64,000 nt of DNA from Thermus tengchongensis (GCF_021462405.1 NZ_JAKEDU010000006.1:35844-99843); one strand, 5' to 3'; positions 37,217 through 46,876 are shown, numbered from the stretch's first letter. Translations and numbers: made by a program. Notes: generated by a model from the letters alone, not told the origin.

Positions 37217-38632
37217 ATGGTGGTGACCCGCATCGCCCCAAGCCCCACGGGGGACCCCCACGTGGGCACGGCCTACATCGCCCTCTTCAACTACGTCTGG
37301 GCCAAGAAGAACGGGGGCCGCTTCCTGGTGCGCATCGAGGACACCGACCGCACCCGCTACGTGCCGGGGGCGGAAGAGCGCATCCTGGCCGCCCTTAAGT
37401 GGCTCGGCATCCCCTACGATGAAGGGCCGGACATCGGGGGGCCTAGGGGCCCTTACCGGCAGTCGGAAAGGCTTCCCCTTTACCGCCAGTACGCCGAGGA
37501 GCTCCTGAAGCGGGGGTGGGCCTACCGGGCCTTCGAGACCCCAGAGGAGCTGGAACAGATCCGCAAGGAAAAGGGAGGCTACGACGGCCGCGCCCGCCAC
37601 ATCCCCCCCGAGGAGGCCGAGGAAAGGGCAAAAAGGGGCGAGCCCCACGTGATCCGCCTGAAGGTGCCGAGGCCCGGGAGTACAGAGGTAAAGGACGAGC
37701 TCCGGGGGGTGGTGGTCTACGACAACGCTGAGATTCCCGACGTGGTCCTCCTCAAGTCCGACGGCTACCCCACCTACCACCTGGCCAACGTGGTGGACGA
37801 CCACCTCATGGGGGTAACGGATGTGATACGGGCCGAGGAGTGGCTGGTCTCCACCCCCATCCACGTCCTGCTCTACCGGGCCTTCGGTTGGGAGGTGCCC
37901 AAGTTCTACCACATGCCCCTTTTGCGCAACCCCGACAAGACCAAGATCAGCAAGCGGAAGAGCCACACCTCCTTGGAGTGGTACAAGGCGGAGGGCTTCC
38001 TGCCCGAGGCTTTGCGGAACTACCTGGCCCTCATGGGCTTTTCCATGCCCGATGGGCGGGAGATCTTCACCCTCGAGGAGCTCATCCAAGCCTTCAGCTG
38101 GGAGCGGGTCTCCCTGGGGGGACCGGTCTTTGACCTGGAGAAGCTCCGCTGGATGAACGGGAAGTACATCCGCGAGGTGCTCTCCTTAGAGGAAGTGGCG
38201 GAAAGGGTCAAGCCCTTTTTGGAGGCCGCGGGGTACTCCTGGCCGAGCGAGGCCTACCTCCTGCGGGCCGTAGAGCTCATGCGCCCCCGGTTTGACACCC
38301 TAAAGGAACTTCCGGAAAAGGCCCCTTACCTCTTCCGCGAGGACTACCCGCTTTCGGAAAAGGCCCTGGACAAGCTGCGGGAGGGCCTTCCCCTCCTGCG
38401 GGAGGTGAGGCCCCTCCTCGAGGCCCAGGAGGACTGGAGCGAGGCCGCCTTGGACGGCCTCCTTCGGGGCTTCGCCCAGGAGCGGGGCCTGAAGCTGGGC
38501 CAGGTGGCCCAGCCCCTGCGGGCCGCCCTCACGGGGAGCCTGGAAACCCCGGGGCTTTTTGAGATCATGGCCCTTCTGGGGAAGGAGCGGGTGCTCTCGC
38601 GGCTGGCGCGGGTCCTGGGGGACCGCCCCTGA
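37217..38632 (+). CDS. gltX: Glutamyl-tRNA synthetase
   Basis: Class I aminoacyl-tRNA synthetase, 471 residues, close in sequence and length to the T. thermophilus enzyme (468). The HIGH-type motif is in PSPTGDPHVGTAY and the KMSKS-type motif in KISKRKSH. The C-terminal anticodon-binding cage is complete. Divergent from lptB with a 54-bp gap. Confidence 0.97.
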   Translation: MVVTRIAPSPTGDPHVGTAYIALFNYVWAKKNGGRFLVRIEDTDRTRYVPGAEERILAALKWLGIPYDEGPDIGGPRGPYRQSERLPLYRQYAEELLKRGWAYRAFETPEELEQIRKEKGGYDGRARHIPPEEAEERAKRGEPHVIRLKVPRPGSTEVKDELRGVVVYDNAEIPDVVLLKSDGYPTYHLANVVDDHLMGVTDVIRAEEWLVSTPIHVLLYRAFGWEVPKFYHMPLLRNPDKTKISKRKSHTSLEWYKAEGFLPEALRNYLALMGFSMPDGREIFTLEELIQAFSWERVSLGGPVFDLEKLRWMNGKYIREVLSLEEVAERVKPFLEAAGYSWPSEAYLLRAVELMRPRFDTLKELPEKAPYLFREDYPLSEKALDKLREGLPLLREVRPLLEAQEDWSEAALDGLLRGFAQERGLKLGQVAQPLRAALTGSLETPGLFEIMALLGKERVLSRLARVLGDRP

Positions 38633-38642
38633 AAGGCTGTAA

Positions 38643-38671
38643 GTGAAAAGCAGCGCAAAAGGGGCTATACT
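38643..38671 (+). promoter_or_regulatory. Promoter of the exported-protein gene, leaderless
   Basis: GTGAAA (38643-38648), 17-nt spacer, TATACT (38666-38671), ending 7 nt before the ATG at 38679. Confidence 0.6.
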
Positions 38672-38678
38672 GTTTCCC

Positions 38679-39119
38679 ATGAGGCGCCTTCTTGTCCTTC
38701 TGGTGCTTCTTTTTGGTTTAGCGAGCGCGCAAAGCGCCATACAGATGCGCTTCGGCTACGGGGAGGGCTTGGGCCTCACCTTCGGAGCGGGGGTGGAAAG
38801 CCGCCTCCGGCAGAACCTCTCCGGCCGCCTCACCGCCGAGCTTTCCCCCGCGGCCCCGGGGGTGGCCCTCGAGGCCGCCCTCCTCTTCAAGCCCGACCTG
38901 GGCCAGTACGACCCCACCCTGGCGGGCCTCCTGCCCTACTTCGGCGGGGGCCTGGGGGCGTTGGTGGGGCCGAGCCTTACCGCTGGGGTGAGCTTCACCA
39001 TGGGGCTGGAAGGGCTTTTGGACCCCTTCACCGGGCTTTTCGCTGAAGGCGCCTACGTCTACGGCTTCGCCGACTTCCCCAAGGTGTGGCGCTTCGCCTT
39101 GGGGGTGAACTTCCGGTAG
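38679..39119 (+). CDS. Exported protein, possible small outer-membrane beta-barrel
   Basis: 146 residues. A clear signal peptide MRRLLVLLVLLFGLASAQS with cleavage after ASA. The mature part is rich in Gly and alternates hydrophobic and polar residues (GLGLTFGAGVES, LTAGVSFTMGLEG), and it ends in Phe-Arg (GVNFR). This suggests a small beta-barrel or lipid-binding envelope protein; no named family is recognised. The start at 38679 is set by the leaderless TATACT box. Confidence 0.7.
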   Translation: MRRLLVLLVLLFGLASAQSAIQMRFGYGEGLGLTFGAGVESRLRQNLSGRLTAELSPAAPGVALEAALLFKPDLGQYDPTLAGLLPYFGGGLGALVGPSLTAGVSFTMGLEGLLDPFTGLFAEGAYVYGFADFPKVWRFALGVNFR

Positions 39120-39122
39120 TCC

Positions 39123-40037
39123 ATGGGCTTCTTTGACCGCCTCAAAGCCGGCCTCTCCAAGACCCGGGAAAAGCTCCTCAGGGCCGTCCCCTGGGGAGCC
39201 GACCCCGAGGAGGTCTTGGAGGAGCTGGAGATGGCCCTCCTGGCCGCAGACGTGGGCCTGGCCGCCACCGAGGAACTTCTGGCCGAGGTGCGGGCCTCCG
39301 GGCGGAAAGACCTGAAGGAGGCGGTCAAGGAGAAGCTCGTCCAGATGCTAGAACCGGACGAGCGCCGGGCCACGCTCCGCAAGCTGGGCTTCCGCCCGCA
39401 GGCTCCCAAACCCGTGGAGCCCAAAGGCCACGTGGTCCTGGTGGTGGGGGTGAACGGGGTGGGCAAGACCACCACCATCGCCAAGCTGGGCCGCTACTAC
39501 CAGGGCCTGGGTAAGAAGGTCATGTTCTGCGCCGGGGACACCTTCCGCGCCGCGGGGGGAGCTCAGCTTTCCGAGTGGGGGAAGCGCCTCGGCATTCCGG
39601 TCATCCAGGGCCCAGAAGGCGCCGACCCCGCCGCCCTGGCCTTCGACGCCGCCCAGGCCCGCAAGGCCCGGGGCCTAGACCTCCTCTTCGTGGACACCGC
39701 CGGGAGGCTCCACACCAAGCACAACCTCATGGAGGAGCTCAAGAAGGTGAAGCGGGCCATCGCCAAGGCCGACCCCGAGGAGCCCAAGGAGGTCTGGCTG
39801 GTGCTGGACGCCGTCACCGGGCAAAACGGCCTGGAACAGGCCAAGCGGTTCCACGAGGCCGTGGGCCTCACGGGGGTCATCGTCACCAAGCTGGACGGCA
39901 CCGCCAAGGGCGGGGTGCTGGTGCCCATCGTGCGCACCCTCAAGGTGCCCATCCGCTTCATCGGGGTGGGGGAAGGCCCGGACGACCTCCAGCCCTTTGA
40001 CGCCGAGGCCTTTGTGGAAGCCCTGCTGGAGGCCTAA
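39123..40037 (+). CDS. ftsY: Signal recognition particle receptor FtsY
   Basis: SRP-family GTPase, 304 residues, lacking the long acidic A domain of E. coli FtsY and close to the T. aquaticus NG construct. G1 GVNGVGKTTTIAKLG, G3 DTAGRLHTK, G4 TKLDGTAKGG. The insertion-box motif DTFRAAGGAQL differs from the usual DTFRAAAVEQL but matches Thermus FtsY. It starts 3 nt after the exported-protein stop, so the two are probably co-transcribed. Confidence 0.96.
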   Translation: MGFFDRLKAGLSKTREKLLRAVPWGADPEEVLEELEMALLAADVGLAATEELLAEVRASGRKDLKEAVKEKLVQMLEPDERRATLRKLGFRPQAPKPVEPKGHVVLVVGVNGVGKTTTIAKLGRYYQGLGKKVMFCAGDTFRAAGGAQLSEWGKRLGIPVIQGPEGADPAALAFDAAQARKARGLDLLFVDTAGRLHTKHNLMEELKKVKRAIAKADPEEPKEVWLVLDAVTGQNGLEQAKRFHEAVGLTGVIVTKLDGTAKGGVLVPIVRTLKVPIRFIGVGEGPDDLQPFDAEAFVEALLEA

Positions 40038-40061
40038 GTGCCCCTCCATTATCCTTGCCCC

Positions 40062-40601
40062 ATGCCAGCCCCTCTGCGCATCCACCTGAGTCCTGAGGAA
40101 GACGCCCAGCTGCGGGAACTGGAGACCAACCCCGTGGTGCCCCACAAGGTGCGCCGCCGCGCCCAGGCCGTCCGCCTGGCGGCCCAATGATGGACCGCCC
40201 CCCGCATCCCCGGCCACCTGGGCCCGGACCGCACCCTGCTGGCGGAAGCCTTGGAGGGACGGTTCTTCACCCGCTTCCATCCGGGGACGGTGCGGCGGAG
40301 GCTCCTGGCCCTGGGGTACCGGTGGGGGCGAATGCGGTACGTGCCGGTGGAGACGGTGTGGCGGCGGGTGAAGGGGTGGTTGCTGCCGCGACGGTACTAC
40401 GGGAGCGTGGGGGAGGTGAGGCGAGGGGTGGAGGAGGCGTTGAGGAAACTGCAGGAGCGCCTGGAGAGGGAAGTGGGGCAAAGTCTATGCATGGCTACTT
40501 CGGTGCCCGCACGCAAAGGTTGCCCCACCGGCCAAAGCCAAAGCGACGCGCTCATGGCCTTTTTGGGGCCCCCGTCGTGGCGCAAGCCACGACGGGGTTA
40601 A
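40062..40601 (+). pseudogene. IS630-type transposase remnant running into a dispersed repeat
   Basis: The frame starts MPAPLRIHLSPEEDAQLREL, a helix-turn-helix N-terminus typical of IS630 transposases, is stopped by TGA at 40188-40190, and continues in the same frame with WTAPRIPGHLG and TVRRRLLALGYRWGRMRY; it then jumps to VWRRVKGWLLPRRYYGS, the C-terminal end of the family. The DDE catalytic core between them is missing, so it cannot transpose. The remnant ends near 40490; the frame then reads through a repeat to 40601. Confidence 0.75.
40506..40597. repeat. Dispersed repeat with GNRA-type hairpin, copy 1
   Basis: The 33 bp at 40506-40538 (CCCGCACGCAAAGGTTGCCC...) recur identically at 63968-64000. 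They are followed by a perfect 12-bp stem CCCCGTCGTGGC / GCCACGACGGGG closed by GCAA at 40570-40597, immediately next to the stop of the minus-strand DUF5522 gene. It might be a mobile-element end, a small RNA or a terminator. Confidence 0.65.
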
Positions 40602-40747
40602 GCCTCTTCCTCCTCCTTCCCGCGCCAGGGGCAATGGCGGCACCCTGAGCCACAGCAGTAGCCCCGCTTGCGGTGGTAGGCCTCGGTGAAGACCATCCGC
40701 CCCTCCTCCCAATAGAAGTCCTCGCCCTCCACAAGCTCTTCCCTCAT
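40598..40747 (-). CDS. DUF5522-like small cysteine-rich protein
   Basis: 49 residues: MREELVEGEDFYWEEGRMVF, then YHRKRGYCCGSGCRHCPW and a short acidic tail. The Cys cluster YCCGSGCRHCP is the mark of the DUF5522 family, function unknown, possibly metal binding. A TAAACT box ends 7 nt before the ATG at 40747 on the minus strand, again leaderless. Divergent from dsbB with a 30-bp gap. Confidence 0.75.
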   Translation of the reverse strand: MREELVEGEDFYWEEGRMVFTEAYHRKRGYCCGSGCRHCPWRGKEEEEA

Positions 40748-40764
40748 AAGGAGCAGTTTAGGGG

Positions 40765-40770
40765 TATGCT
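40765..40770 (+). promoter_or_regulatory. -10 box of dsbB, leaderless
   Basis: TATGCT ends 7 nt before the ATG at 40778; it lies back to back with the TAAACT box of the minus-strand DUF5522 gene. Confidence 0.45.
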
Positions 40771-40777
40771 GGGACCG

Positions 40778-41197
40778 ATGCGGCGCGGCTCCCTCATCTT
40801 GGCCTTCGCCTGGCTGGTGGCCCTGGTGGCCACCTTGGGAAGCCTCTACTACTCCGAGGTGCGCCTTTTCCTGCCCTGCGAGCTCTGCTGGTACCAGCGC
40901 ATCTTCATGTACCCGCAAGCGGTGATCCTGGGCCTGGCCCTTTGGCGGCAGGATTTTGCCATATGGCCTTACAGCCTGGCCCTTTCCCTCATCGGGGGCG
41001 GATTCAGCACCCTACATCTCCTGGAACAGCGCTTCCCCGACCTCTTCACCCTGGCCTGCAAGCCTCCGGTGCCCTGCTCGGTGGAGTACATCCCCCAGTT
41101 CCCCATCCCCCTGCAGGCCCTCATCGCCTTCGCCCTTATCGCCCTCAGCATGGGGTTCCTGGCCAGGGAGGTCCGGCGGGCGGGTCAGAGGGGGTAG
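40778..41197 (+). CDS. dsbB: Disulfide bond formation protein DsbB/BdbC
   Basis: Inner-membrane thiol oxidase passing electrons from a DsbA-like protein to quinone. 139 residues with four hydrophobic helices. The quinone-side pair is CELCWYQR and the second periplasmic pair is the two Cys of ACKPPVPCSVEY, as in the BdbC subgroup. Start at 40778 (MRRGSL) rather than 40766 because of the -10 position. No dsbA-like gene is adjacent. The end overlaps the next gene by 13 bp, convergent. Confidence 0.9.
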   Translation: MRRGSLILAFAWLVALVATLGSLYYSEVRLFLPCELCWYQRIFMYPQAVILGLALWRQDFAIWPYSLALSLIGGGFSTLHLLEQRFPDLFTLACKPPVPCSVEYIPQFPIPLQALIAFALIALSMGFLAREVRRAGQRG

Positions 41198-41910
41198 CCG
41201 AGGCCCTCGAGGACCGCCCGCACCCTATAGCCCAGGAGGTCCTCCGGAGGGTAGACCACCTGCACCCTTTCCCAGACTCCCTTCTCCACCGGGGCCAGGG
41301 CCACCAGGGCGTGGAAGGGCTGGAGTACGTCCAGGCTAAGCCGTCCTCCCGCATAGAGGAGAAGGTCCACCTTCAAGGAAAGGGCCCTGGCCTCCTCCGG
41401 CCTTAGGGCCACGTGCCCCCGGGCCCGCTCCGGCAGGCGGGCCAAAAAGCTATCCCCTTCGGCGAAGCTTAAGGCCACCACGGAAACCTGGGCCAGGGGC
41501 CTGAGGAAAGGGACCAGGGAGGGCCGTAAGGGCCCAAGCCATAGCCCCCTGGCCCCGGGGAAGTGGGCGGAGAGAAACCGCTCCAGGGCCACCCCTTCCG
41601 TGTACTGCCCGGCCACCCCCCCCACCCGGGGCAGCAAAAGGTCCACAAGCCCCGCCTCCCGGGCCTCTGCCTCCAGGAAAAGGCCTGGGGCCACGTCCTG
41701 AGGAGGCGGCAAGGCCTCCCCTAACACCGCCCCTGCCAGGCCCAGGGGGGCCAGGCAAGCAAGCACCTTCCAGGGATCCTCCGTCTCCACGGGGTAGGGG
41801 AAGAGGGGAAGCCTGGCCGTGGCCACCTCGGCCACCAGGCGGTCAAACAGGGGAGAAGGCGCCCGGTGGAGAAAGATCAAGGGACGGACTTTCTGATACT
41901 CCGGGCGCAC
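41185..41910 (-). CDS. Hypothetical protein, possibly a degenerate shikimate dehydrogenase-like protein
   Basis: 241 residues, soluble, rich in Leu, Ala and Pro. The order of elements recalls AroE: an N-terminal APSPLFDRLV segment (compare SPLMHN), a GQYTEGVALERFL stretch where AroE has the NTD...GF substrate loop, then GARGLWLGP where AroE has its GAGGAAR nucleotide loop. None of the catalytic Lys/Asp or the glycine loop is properly conserved, so a dehydrogenase role is unlikely. It begins with GTG 4 nt after the uvrD stop, so it is in that operon. Confidence 0.45.
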   Translation of the reverse strand: MRPEYQKVRPLIFLHRAPSPLFDRLVAEVATARLPLFPYPVETEDPWKVLACLAPLGLAGAVLGEALPPPQDVAPGLFLEAEAREAGLVDLLLPRVGGVAGQYTEGVALERFLSAHFPGARGLWLGPLRPSLVPFLRPLAQVSVVALSFAEGDSFLARLPERARGHVALRPEEARALSLKVDLLLYAGGRLSLDVLQPFHALVALAPVEKGVWERVQVVYPPEDLLGYRVRAVLEGLGYPL

Positions 41911-41914
41911 GGCT

Positions 41915-44023
41915 TCACCCCACGGGCCTCAGGTCGGCGTACTTGAGGGAAAGCCGCTTCAGGCCCACCCCCTCAAAGTGCACCGTGACCTCGTCCCCGC
42001 TGGCCGCCACCACGGTGCCCTGGCCGAAGCGGGGGTGGATCACCTTCTCCCCACCCCTATAGGCCCCTGGCTTGGGCTTGGAGGCCCGGGCTTCACTGGG
42101 GGCAGGGGAAGGGGAAACCGTGGCCGAGGCCCGGTAGGGGTCGTACTCCTCGTAAAGCCCTCCCTCCACTTCCTCCAGGAAACGGCTTGGCCGGGTAGCC
42201 TCCGTGCGCCCGTAGATCTCCCGCTCCTCGGCGTAGGAAAGGTAAAGCCTCTCCTGGGCCCGGGTCACCCCCACGTAGAAGAGGCGGCGCTCCTCCTCCA
42301 GGCCCTCCAGGGTGTTCACCGAGGAGCGGTGGGGCAAAAGCCCTTCCTCCACCCCCACCACGAAGACCACGGGAAACTCCAGCCCTTTGGCGTTGTGCAG
42401 GGTCATGAGGGCCACCTTGCCCTCGGGCTCCCCCGGCTCCTCCGCCCGGGCGGTGAGGGCCACCTTGTCCAAAAACTCCATAAGACCCTCTGCCTCCTTG
42501 GCCGCCCGGAGAAGCTCTTCCACGTTCTCCAGGCGGTCCTCGTGATCCTCAGGGTAAGCCTCCCGCAGGTAAGCGGGGTAGTCCGTGGCCAAAAGGAGGT
42601 GGCGGAAAAAGCCCTCCGCCGGTCCAAAGGCCAGTTCCTGGAGCTCCTCCATCAGGGCCAGGAAGTGGCGCAAGGGGGCAGGGCGGGGCAGAACCTCTGC
42701 CGCCACCTTGAGGGCCTCAAAGAGGGGAAGCCCCTTTTCCCTGGCAATGGCCTCCACCTTCTCCACCGTGGCAGGACCGATCCCCCGAGGAGGGGTGTTC
42801 AGCACCCGCTTGAGGCTCACCCCGTCCAAGGGGTTCAGGGCGAGGCGGGCGTAGGCCAGGAGGTCCTTCACCTCCGCCCGTTCAAAGAACCCCACCCCCC
42901 CCACCACCCGGGCTGGAACCCCCCGGGAGGCCAGGGCCTGCTCCAGGAGGCGGCTTTGGGCGTTGGTGCGGTAGAGGACCGCCACCCGGTCGAAGGGAGG
43001 CCCCAAACGCAGGATCTCTTCGGCCACGAACCGGGCCTCGTCCCGGGCATCCCGGGCCCGGTATAGGCGAACGGGCTCCCCCCCGGGTTTCACGGGCCTC
43101 AAGGTCTTTTCCAGGCGCAGGGCATTGTTCACGATGAGGGCGTTGGCAAAACGCAGGATGGCCTCGGTGGAGCGGTAGTTCTCCTCGAGGCGGTACACCT
43201 TGGCCCCGGGGAAGTCCCGGGTAAACTCCAGGATGTTCTTGATGTCTGCGGCGCGGAAGGAGTAGATGCCCTGGTCCGGGTCGCCCACGGCCATGAGGTT
43301 GGCCTCCTCCCCCGCCAGGAGCTTGGTGAGGCGGTACTGGACGGGGCTCGTGTCCTGGTACTCGTCCACGTGGATGAAGCGGGCCCGCTTCCTGACCCGC
43401 TTCAAGACCTCCGGGTCCCCTTCCAGAAGGCGCAGGGCATAGAGGAGGATGTCCCCGAAGTCCAAGGCCCCCTGGGCCTTGAGGGCCTCCTCGTAGCGCT
43501 TCAGCACATCCAAAAGCCTCCCCCGGCTCAGCCCGGCGTAGTAGTCGGGAAGCTCCGAAAGCAGGGACTCGGGGGCCTCCCCCCGGTTCTTGGCCCGGTC
43601 TAAGAGGCCCTTGATGGGCCCGGGGCGTGCAGCAAGCCCCAGCTCCTTTAGCACCTCCTTCAGGAGGGCGGTCTGGTCGTCCTCGTCGTAGACCACAAAC
43701 CCCGGCCTCAACCCCACCCTCTCCCCGTAGACCCTCAGAATCCGCAAGGCGGCGGAGTGGAAGGTGGCCACCCAAAGCTCCCCTGCCCCTTTCACCATCC
43801 GCCTAAGGCGCTCCTTCATCTCCTCAGCGGCCTTGTTGGTGAAGGTGACCGCCAGGATCTCCGAGGGGAAGACCCCTCGCCGGGCCATGAGGTAGGCCAC
43901 CCGGTGGACCACGGTGCGGGTCTTGCCGCTGCCCGCTCCCGCCACCACCAAGGCCGGCCCCTCAAAGTGCAAGACCGCCTGGCGCTGGGCTTCGTTCAGG
44001 GAGTGGAGGAGCTGGTCGTCCAC
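41915..44023 (-). CDS. uvrD: ATP-dependent DNA helicase UvrD/PcrA
   Basis: Superfamily 1A 3'-5' helicase for repair and replication, 702 residues. Motif I GAGSGKT, motif II VDEYQD, motif III GDPDQGIYSFRAA, motif IV ENYRSTEAIL, motif VI GVTRAQERLYLS. The C-terminal 50 residues (KVIHPRFGQGTVVA...) form a Tudor/KOW-like domain that binds RNA polymerase in PcrA. The GTG at 44023 lies 7 nt from a TACACT box (44031-44036), a leaderless start. Confidence 0.95.
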   Translation of the reverse strand: MDDQLLHSLNEAQRQAVLHFEGPALVVAGAGSGKTRTVVHRVAYLMARRGVFPSEILAVTFTNKAAEEMKERLRRMVKGAGELWVATFHSAALRILRVYGERVGLRPGFVVYDEDDQTALLKEVLKELGLAARPGPIKGLLDRAKNRGEAPESLLSELPDYYAGLSRGRLLDVLKRYEEALKAQGALDFGDILLYALRLLEGDPEVLKRVRKRARFIHVDEYQDTSPVQYRLTKLLAGEEANLMAVGDPDQGIYSFRAADIKNILEFTRDFPGAKVYRLEENYRSTEAILRFANALIVNNALRLEKTLRPVKPGGEPVRLYRARDARDEARFVAEEILRLGPPFDRVAVLYRTNAQSRLLEQALASRGVPARVVGGVGFFERAEVKDLLAYARLALNPLDGVSLKRVLNTPPRGIGPATVEKVEAIAREKGLPLFEALKVAAEVLPRPAPLRHFLALMEELQELAFGPAEGFFRHLLLATDYPAYLREAYPEDHEDRLENVEELLRAAKEAEGLMEFLDKVALTARAEEPGEPEGKVALMTLHNAKGLEFPVVFVVGVEEGLLPHRSSVNTLEGLEEERRLFYVGVTRAQERLYLSYAEEREIYGRTEATRPSRFLEEVEGGLYEEYDPYRASATVSPSPAPSEARASKPKPGAYRGGEKVIHPRFGQGTVVAASGDEVTVHFEGVGLKRLSLKYADLRPVG

Positions 44024-44030
44024 GGGGGAG

Positions 44031-44050
44031 AGTGTACCACGGGGTAGACT
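44031..44050. promoter_or_regulatory. Back-to-back leaderless promoters of uvrD and the PGM-like gene
   Basis: TACACT on the minus strand (44031-44036), 7 nt before the uvrD GTG, and TAGACT on the plus strand (44045-44050), 7 nt before the ATG at 44058, in a 34-bp gap. The two -35 regions would lie across each other's start. Confidence 0.5.
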
Positions 44051-44057
44051 CTAGGGC

Positions 44058-44954
44058 ATGGAGCTCTACCCCACGCAGGATGGCTTCCTGGGAGAGATCG
44101 CCAAGGGTTTCACCTTCGCCGCCGTGGCCCGGCTGGCGGCGGGCTTTGGCGCAAGGGTGCAGGAAGAGGGGCTTGGACGGGTGGTGGTGGCCCACGACGC
44201 CCGCTTCCTGGCGGGGGAGATGGCGGAGGAGGCGGCGGGGGTGCTTGCGGGGTTGGGCCTGGAAACCTACCTGCTCCGAGGCCCCGCCCCCCTCCCCCTG
44301 TTCGGCTTCGCCCTCGAGGAGCTGGGGGCCGCGGGCTTCTACCTCTCCGCGGGCCGCAGGCCCGCCCGCTACCAGGGGGTGAGGCTCCGCCTGGGAGCGG
44401 GCCATCCCCTCGCCCCGGAGGGGGTTCTCCTGCCCGAGGAAGCCCCGGAGGCCCGAGGCGGCTTCCAGGTCCTGGACCGCAAAAAGGCCTACGTGGAGCG
44501 CCTGGCCCAGAGCGCTGGGGAAGGGCTTGGGGCCAAGGCGGGGGTGGTCTACCTGGACACCCTGGGCGGGGCGGGCGGGGGGCTGATGCCCCTTGCCTTC
44601 AAGCGCCTGGGCCTTGGGGCGGAGCTTAGGGAGCTCCACCCCCTCCCCCACCCCCTCTTCTACGGGGTGGACCCCGACCCCAAGCCGGAAAACCTTTCCA
44701 CCCTCCTCGCCCTCATGAAGGCGGTGGAACCCCCGGCGGTGGGCTTCGCCCTGGACGGGGATGCGGACCGCCTGGCCGTGGTCCTGCCTGGGGGGGAGGT
44801 GCTCCCTCCAGAGGAGGTCTTGGCCCGCCTGCAGGAGGCCCTAGGGGGCCTCGAGGTGGAGGCGGACGGGGAAGGCGGCTTCCGCTTCCCCTGGCACCTG
44901 AAGGAAAAAGACCCCTTCCTGGCCGCCCTCTTCCTCCTCAAGGTCCTCCTATGA
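44058..44954 (+). CDS. Phosphoglucomutase/phosphomannomutase-like protein, probably catalytically dead
   Basis: 298 residues against about 450 for the alpha-D-phosphohexomutase family. The metal-binding loop is intact (ALDGDADRLAV), but the catalytic loop that reads TASHNP in active enzymes is here LSAGRRPARYQG, with Gly at the phosphoserine position. The C-terminal phosphate-binding domain is absent: the protein ends soon after domain III. Coding quality is normal, so this looks like a maintained non-mutase. The MBL-fold gene follows with a 4-nt overlap. Confidence 0.7.
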   Translation: MELYPTQDGFLGEIAKGFTFAAVARLAAGFGARVQEEGLGRVVVAHDARFLAGEMAEEAAGVLAGLGLETYLLRGPAPLPLFGFALEELGAAGFYLSAGRRPARYQGVRLRLGAGHPLAPEGVLLPEEAPEARGGFQVLDRKKAYVERLAQSAGEGLGAKAGVVYLDTLGGAGGGLMPLAFKRLGLGAELRELHPLPHPLFYGVDPDPKPENLSTLLALMKAVEPPAVGFALDGDADRLAVVLPGGEVLPPEEVLARLQEALGGLEVEADGEGGFRFPWHLKEKDPFLAALFLLKVLL

Positions 44955-45904
44955 AGCAGCTCCTCCCTGGACTTTACCTCCTCCCCGTACCCATCCCCTA
45001 CCCCTTGAAGACGGTGAACCTCTACCTCCTGAAGGGCCAAGGGGAGGTGGCTCTGGTGGACACCGCCCTGGGCACCCGCACCGCCCGGGGCACCCTGGAG
45101 CTCTACCTGGCAGAGCTCGGCCTTTGCTTCCAGGATGTGAAGGCCGTCCTCCTCACCCACCACCACCCCGACCACTACGGCCTGGCGGGCTTTTTCGAGG
45201 GGCTTGGGGCAAGGGTTTACCTGCACGAGGAGGAGCTTTCCCGGGGCCACCGCTTCTGGCTCCACCCTGAGGCCTTTGAGGAGGCAAGCTGGCGGCTTTT
45301 CCGGGAGCACGGCACCCCCGAGGAGGCCCTTTGGGGCATCCGGGAAACCATGGCCAAAACCCGGGAGCGGGTCCATCCTCCCCAAAATCCTGCGCCCCTG
45401 AAGGACGGGGAGGTGTTGGAGGTGGCCGGCAAGAAGCTCAGGGTCATCTGGACCCCTGGCCATGCGGATGGGCACGTGGCCTTCTTTTTGGAAGAGGAAG
45501 GAATCCTCCTGGTAGGGGACGCCCTCTTGGAACGGGTCTCCCCCAACGTGGGCCTTTGGGCCTACACCCGGGAAAACCCCTTGAAGGACTTCCTCGCCTC
45601 TTTGAAGCGCCTAGAGGAGGTCCCCGCGCGGATAGCCCACGCCGGCCACTTCGGCCCCATCCCGGACGTGGCCCAAAGGGCCCAGGAACTCGTCGCCCAC
45701 CACGAAGAGCGCCTTTCGGCCCTCCTCACCCACCTGGAAGGCCCCAAGACCGCCTGGGAACTCTCCCTGAAGCTCTTCCCCCAGGAGCTGGACGCCGCCG
45801 GGAGGCGCTTCGCCTTCGCGGAAACCCTGGCCCACCTGGAGTACCTGCGCCAGGAAGGGGAGGTGGACCGGGAAGGCCCCCCCTACCGCTACTTCCGCAG
45901 GTGA
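44951..45904 (+). CDS. Metallo-beta-lactamase-fold hydrolase (LACTB2-like)
   Basis: 317 residues. Zinc site HHHPDHYG (HxHxDH), later His in TPGHADGH and Asp in LVGDALLE. A C-terminal helical, winged-helix-like part (about 240-317) follows the MBL core, as in LACTB2 and related nucleases or thioester hydrolases. The substrate is unknown. It is coupled to the mutase-like gene by an ATGA overlap. Confidence 0.8.
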   Translation: MKQLLPGLYLLPVPIPYPLKTVNLYLLKGQGEVALVDTALGTRTARGTLELYLAELGLCFQDVKAVLLTHHHPDHYGLAGFFEGLGARVYLHEEELSRGHRFWLHPEAFEEASWRLFREHGTPEEALWGIRETMAKTRERVHPPQNPAPLKDGEVLEVAGKKLRVIWTPGHADGHVAFFLEEEGILLVGDALLERVSPNVGLWAYTRENPLKDFLASLKRLEEVPARIAHAGHFGPIPDVAQRAQELVAHHEERLSALLTHLEGPKTAWELSLKLFPQELDAAGRRFAFAETLAHLEYLRQEGEVDREGPPYRYFRR

Positions 45905-45914
45905 GGCCTGGGGC

Positions 45915-46790
<876 letters not shown>

Positions 46791-46876
46791 GGGCAATTTC
46801 ACATTACACCACACTCCGGATGGCCATACCTACCCAACACCCTCATACGCCTAAAAGAAGCCAGAGGGTGAAGCCC

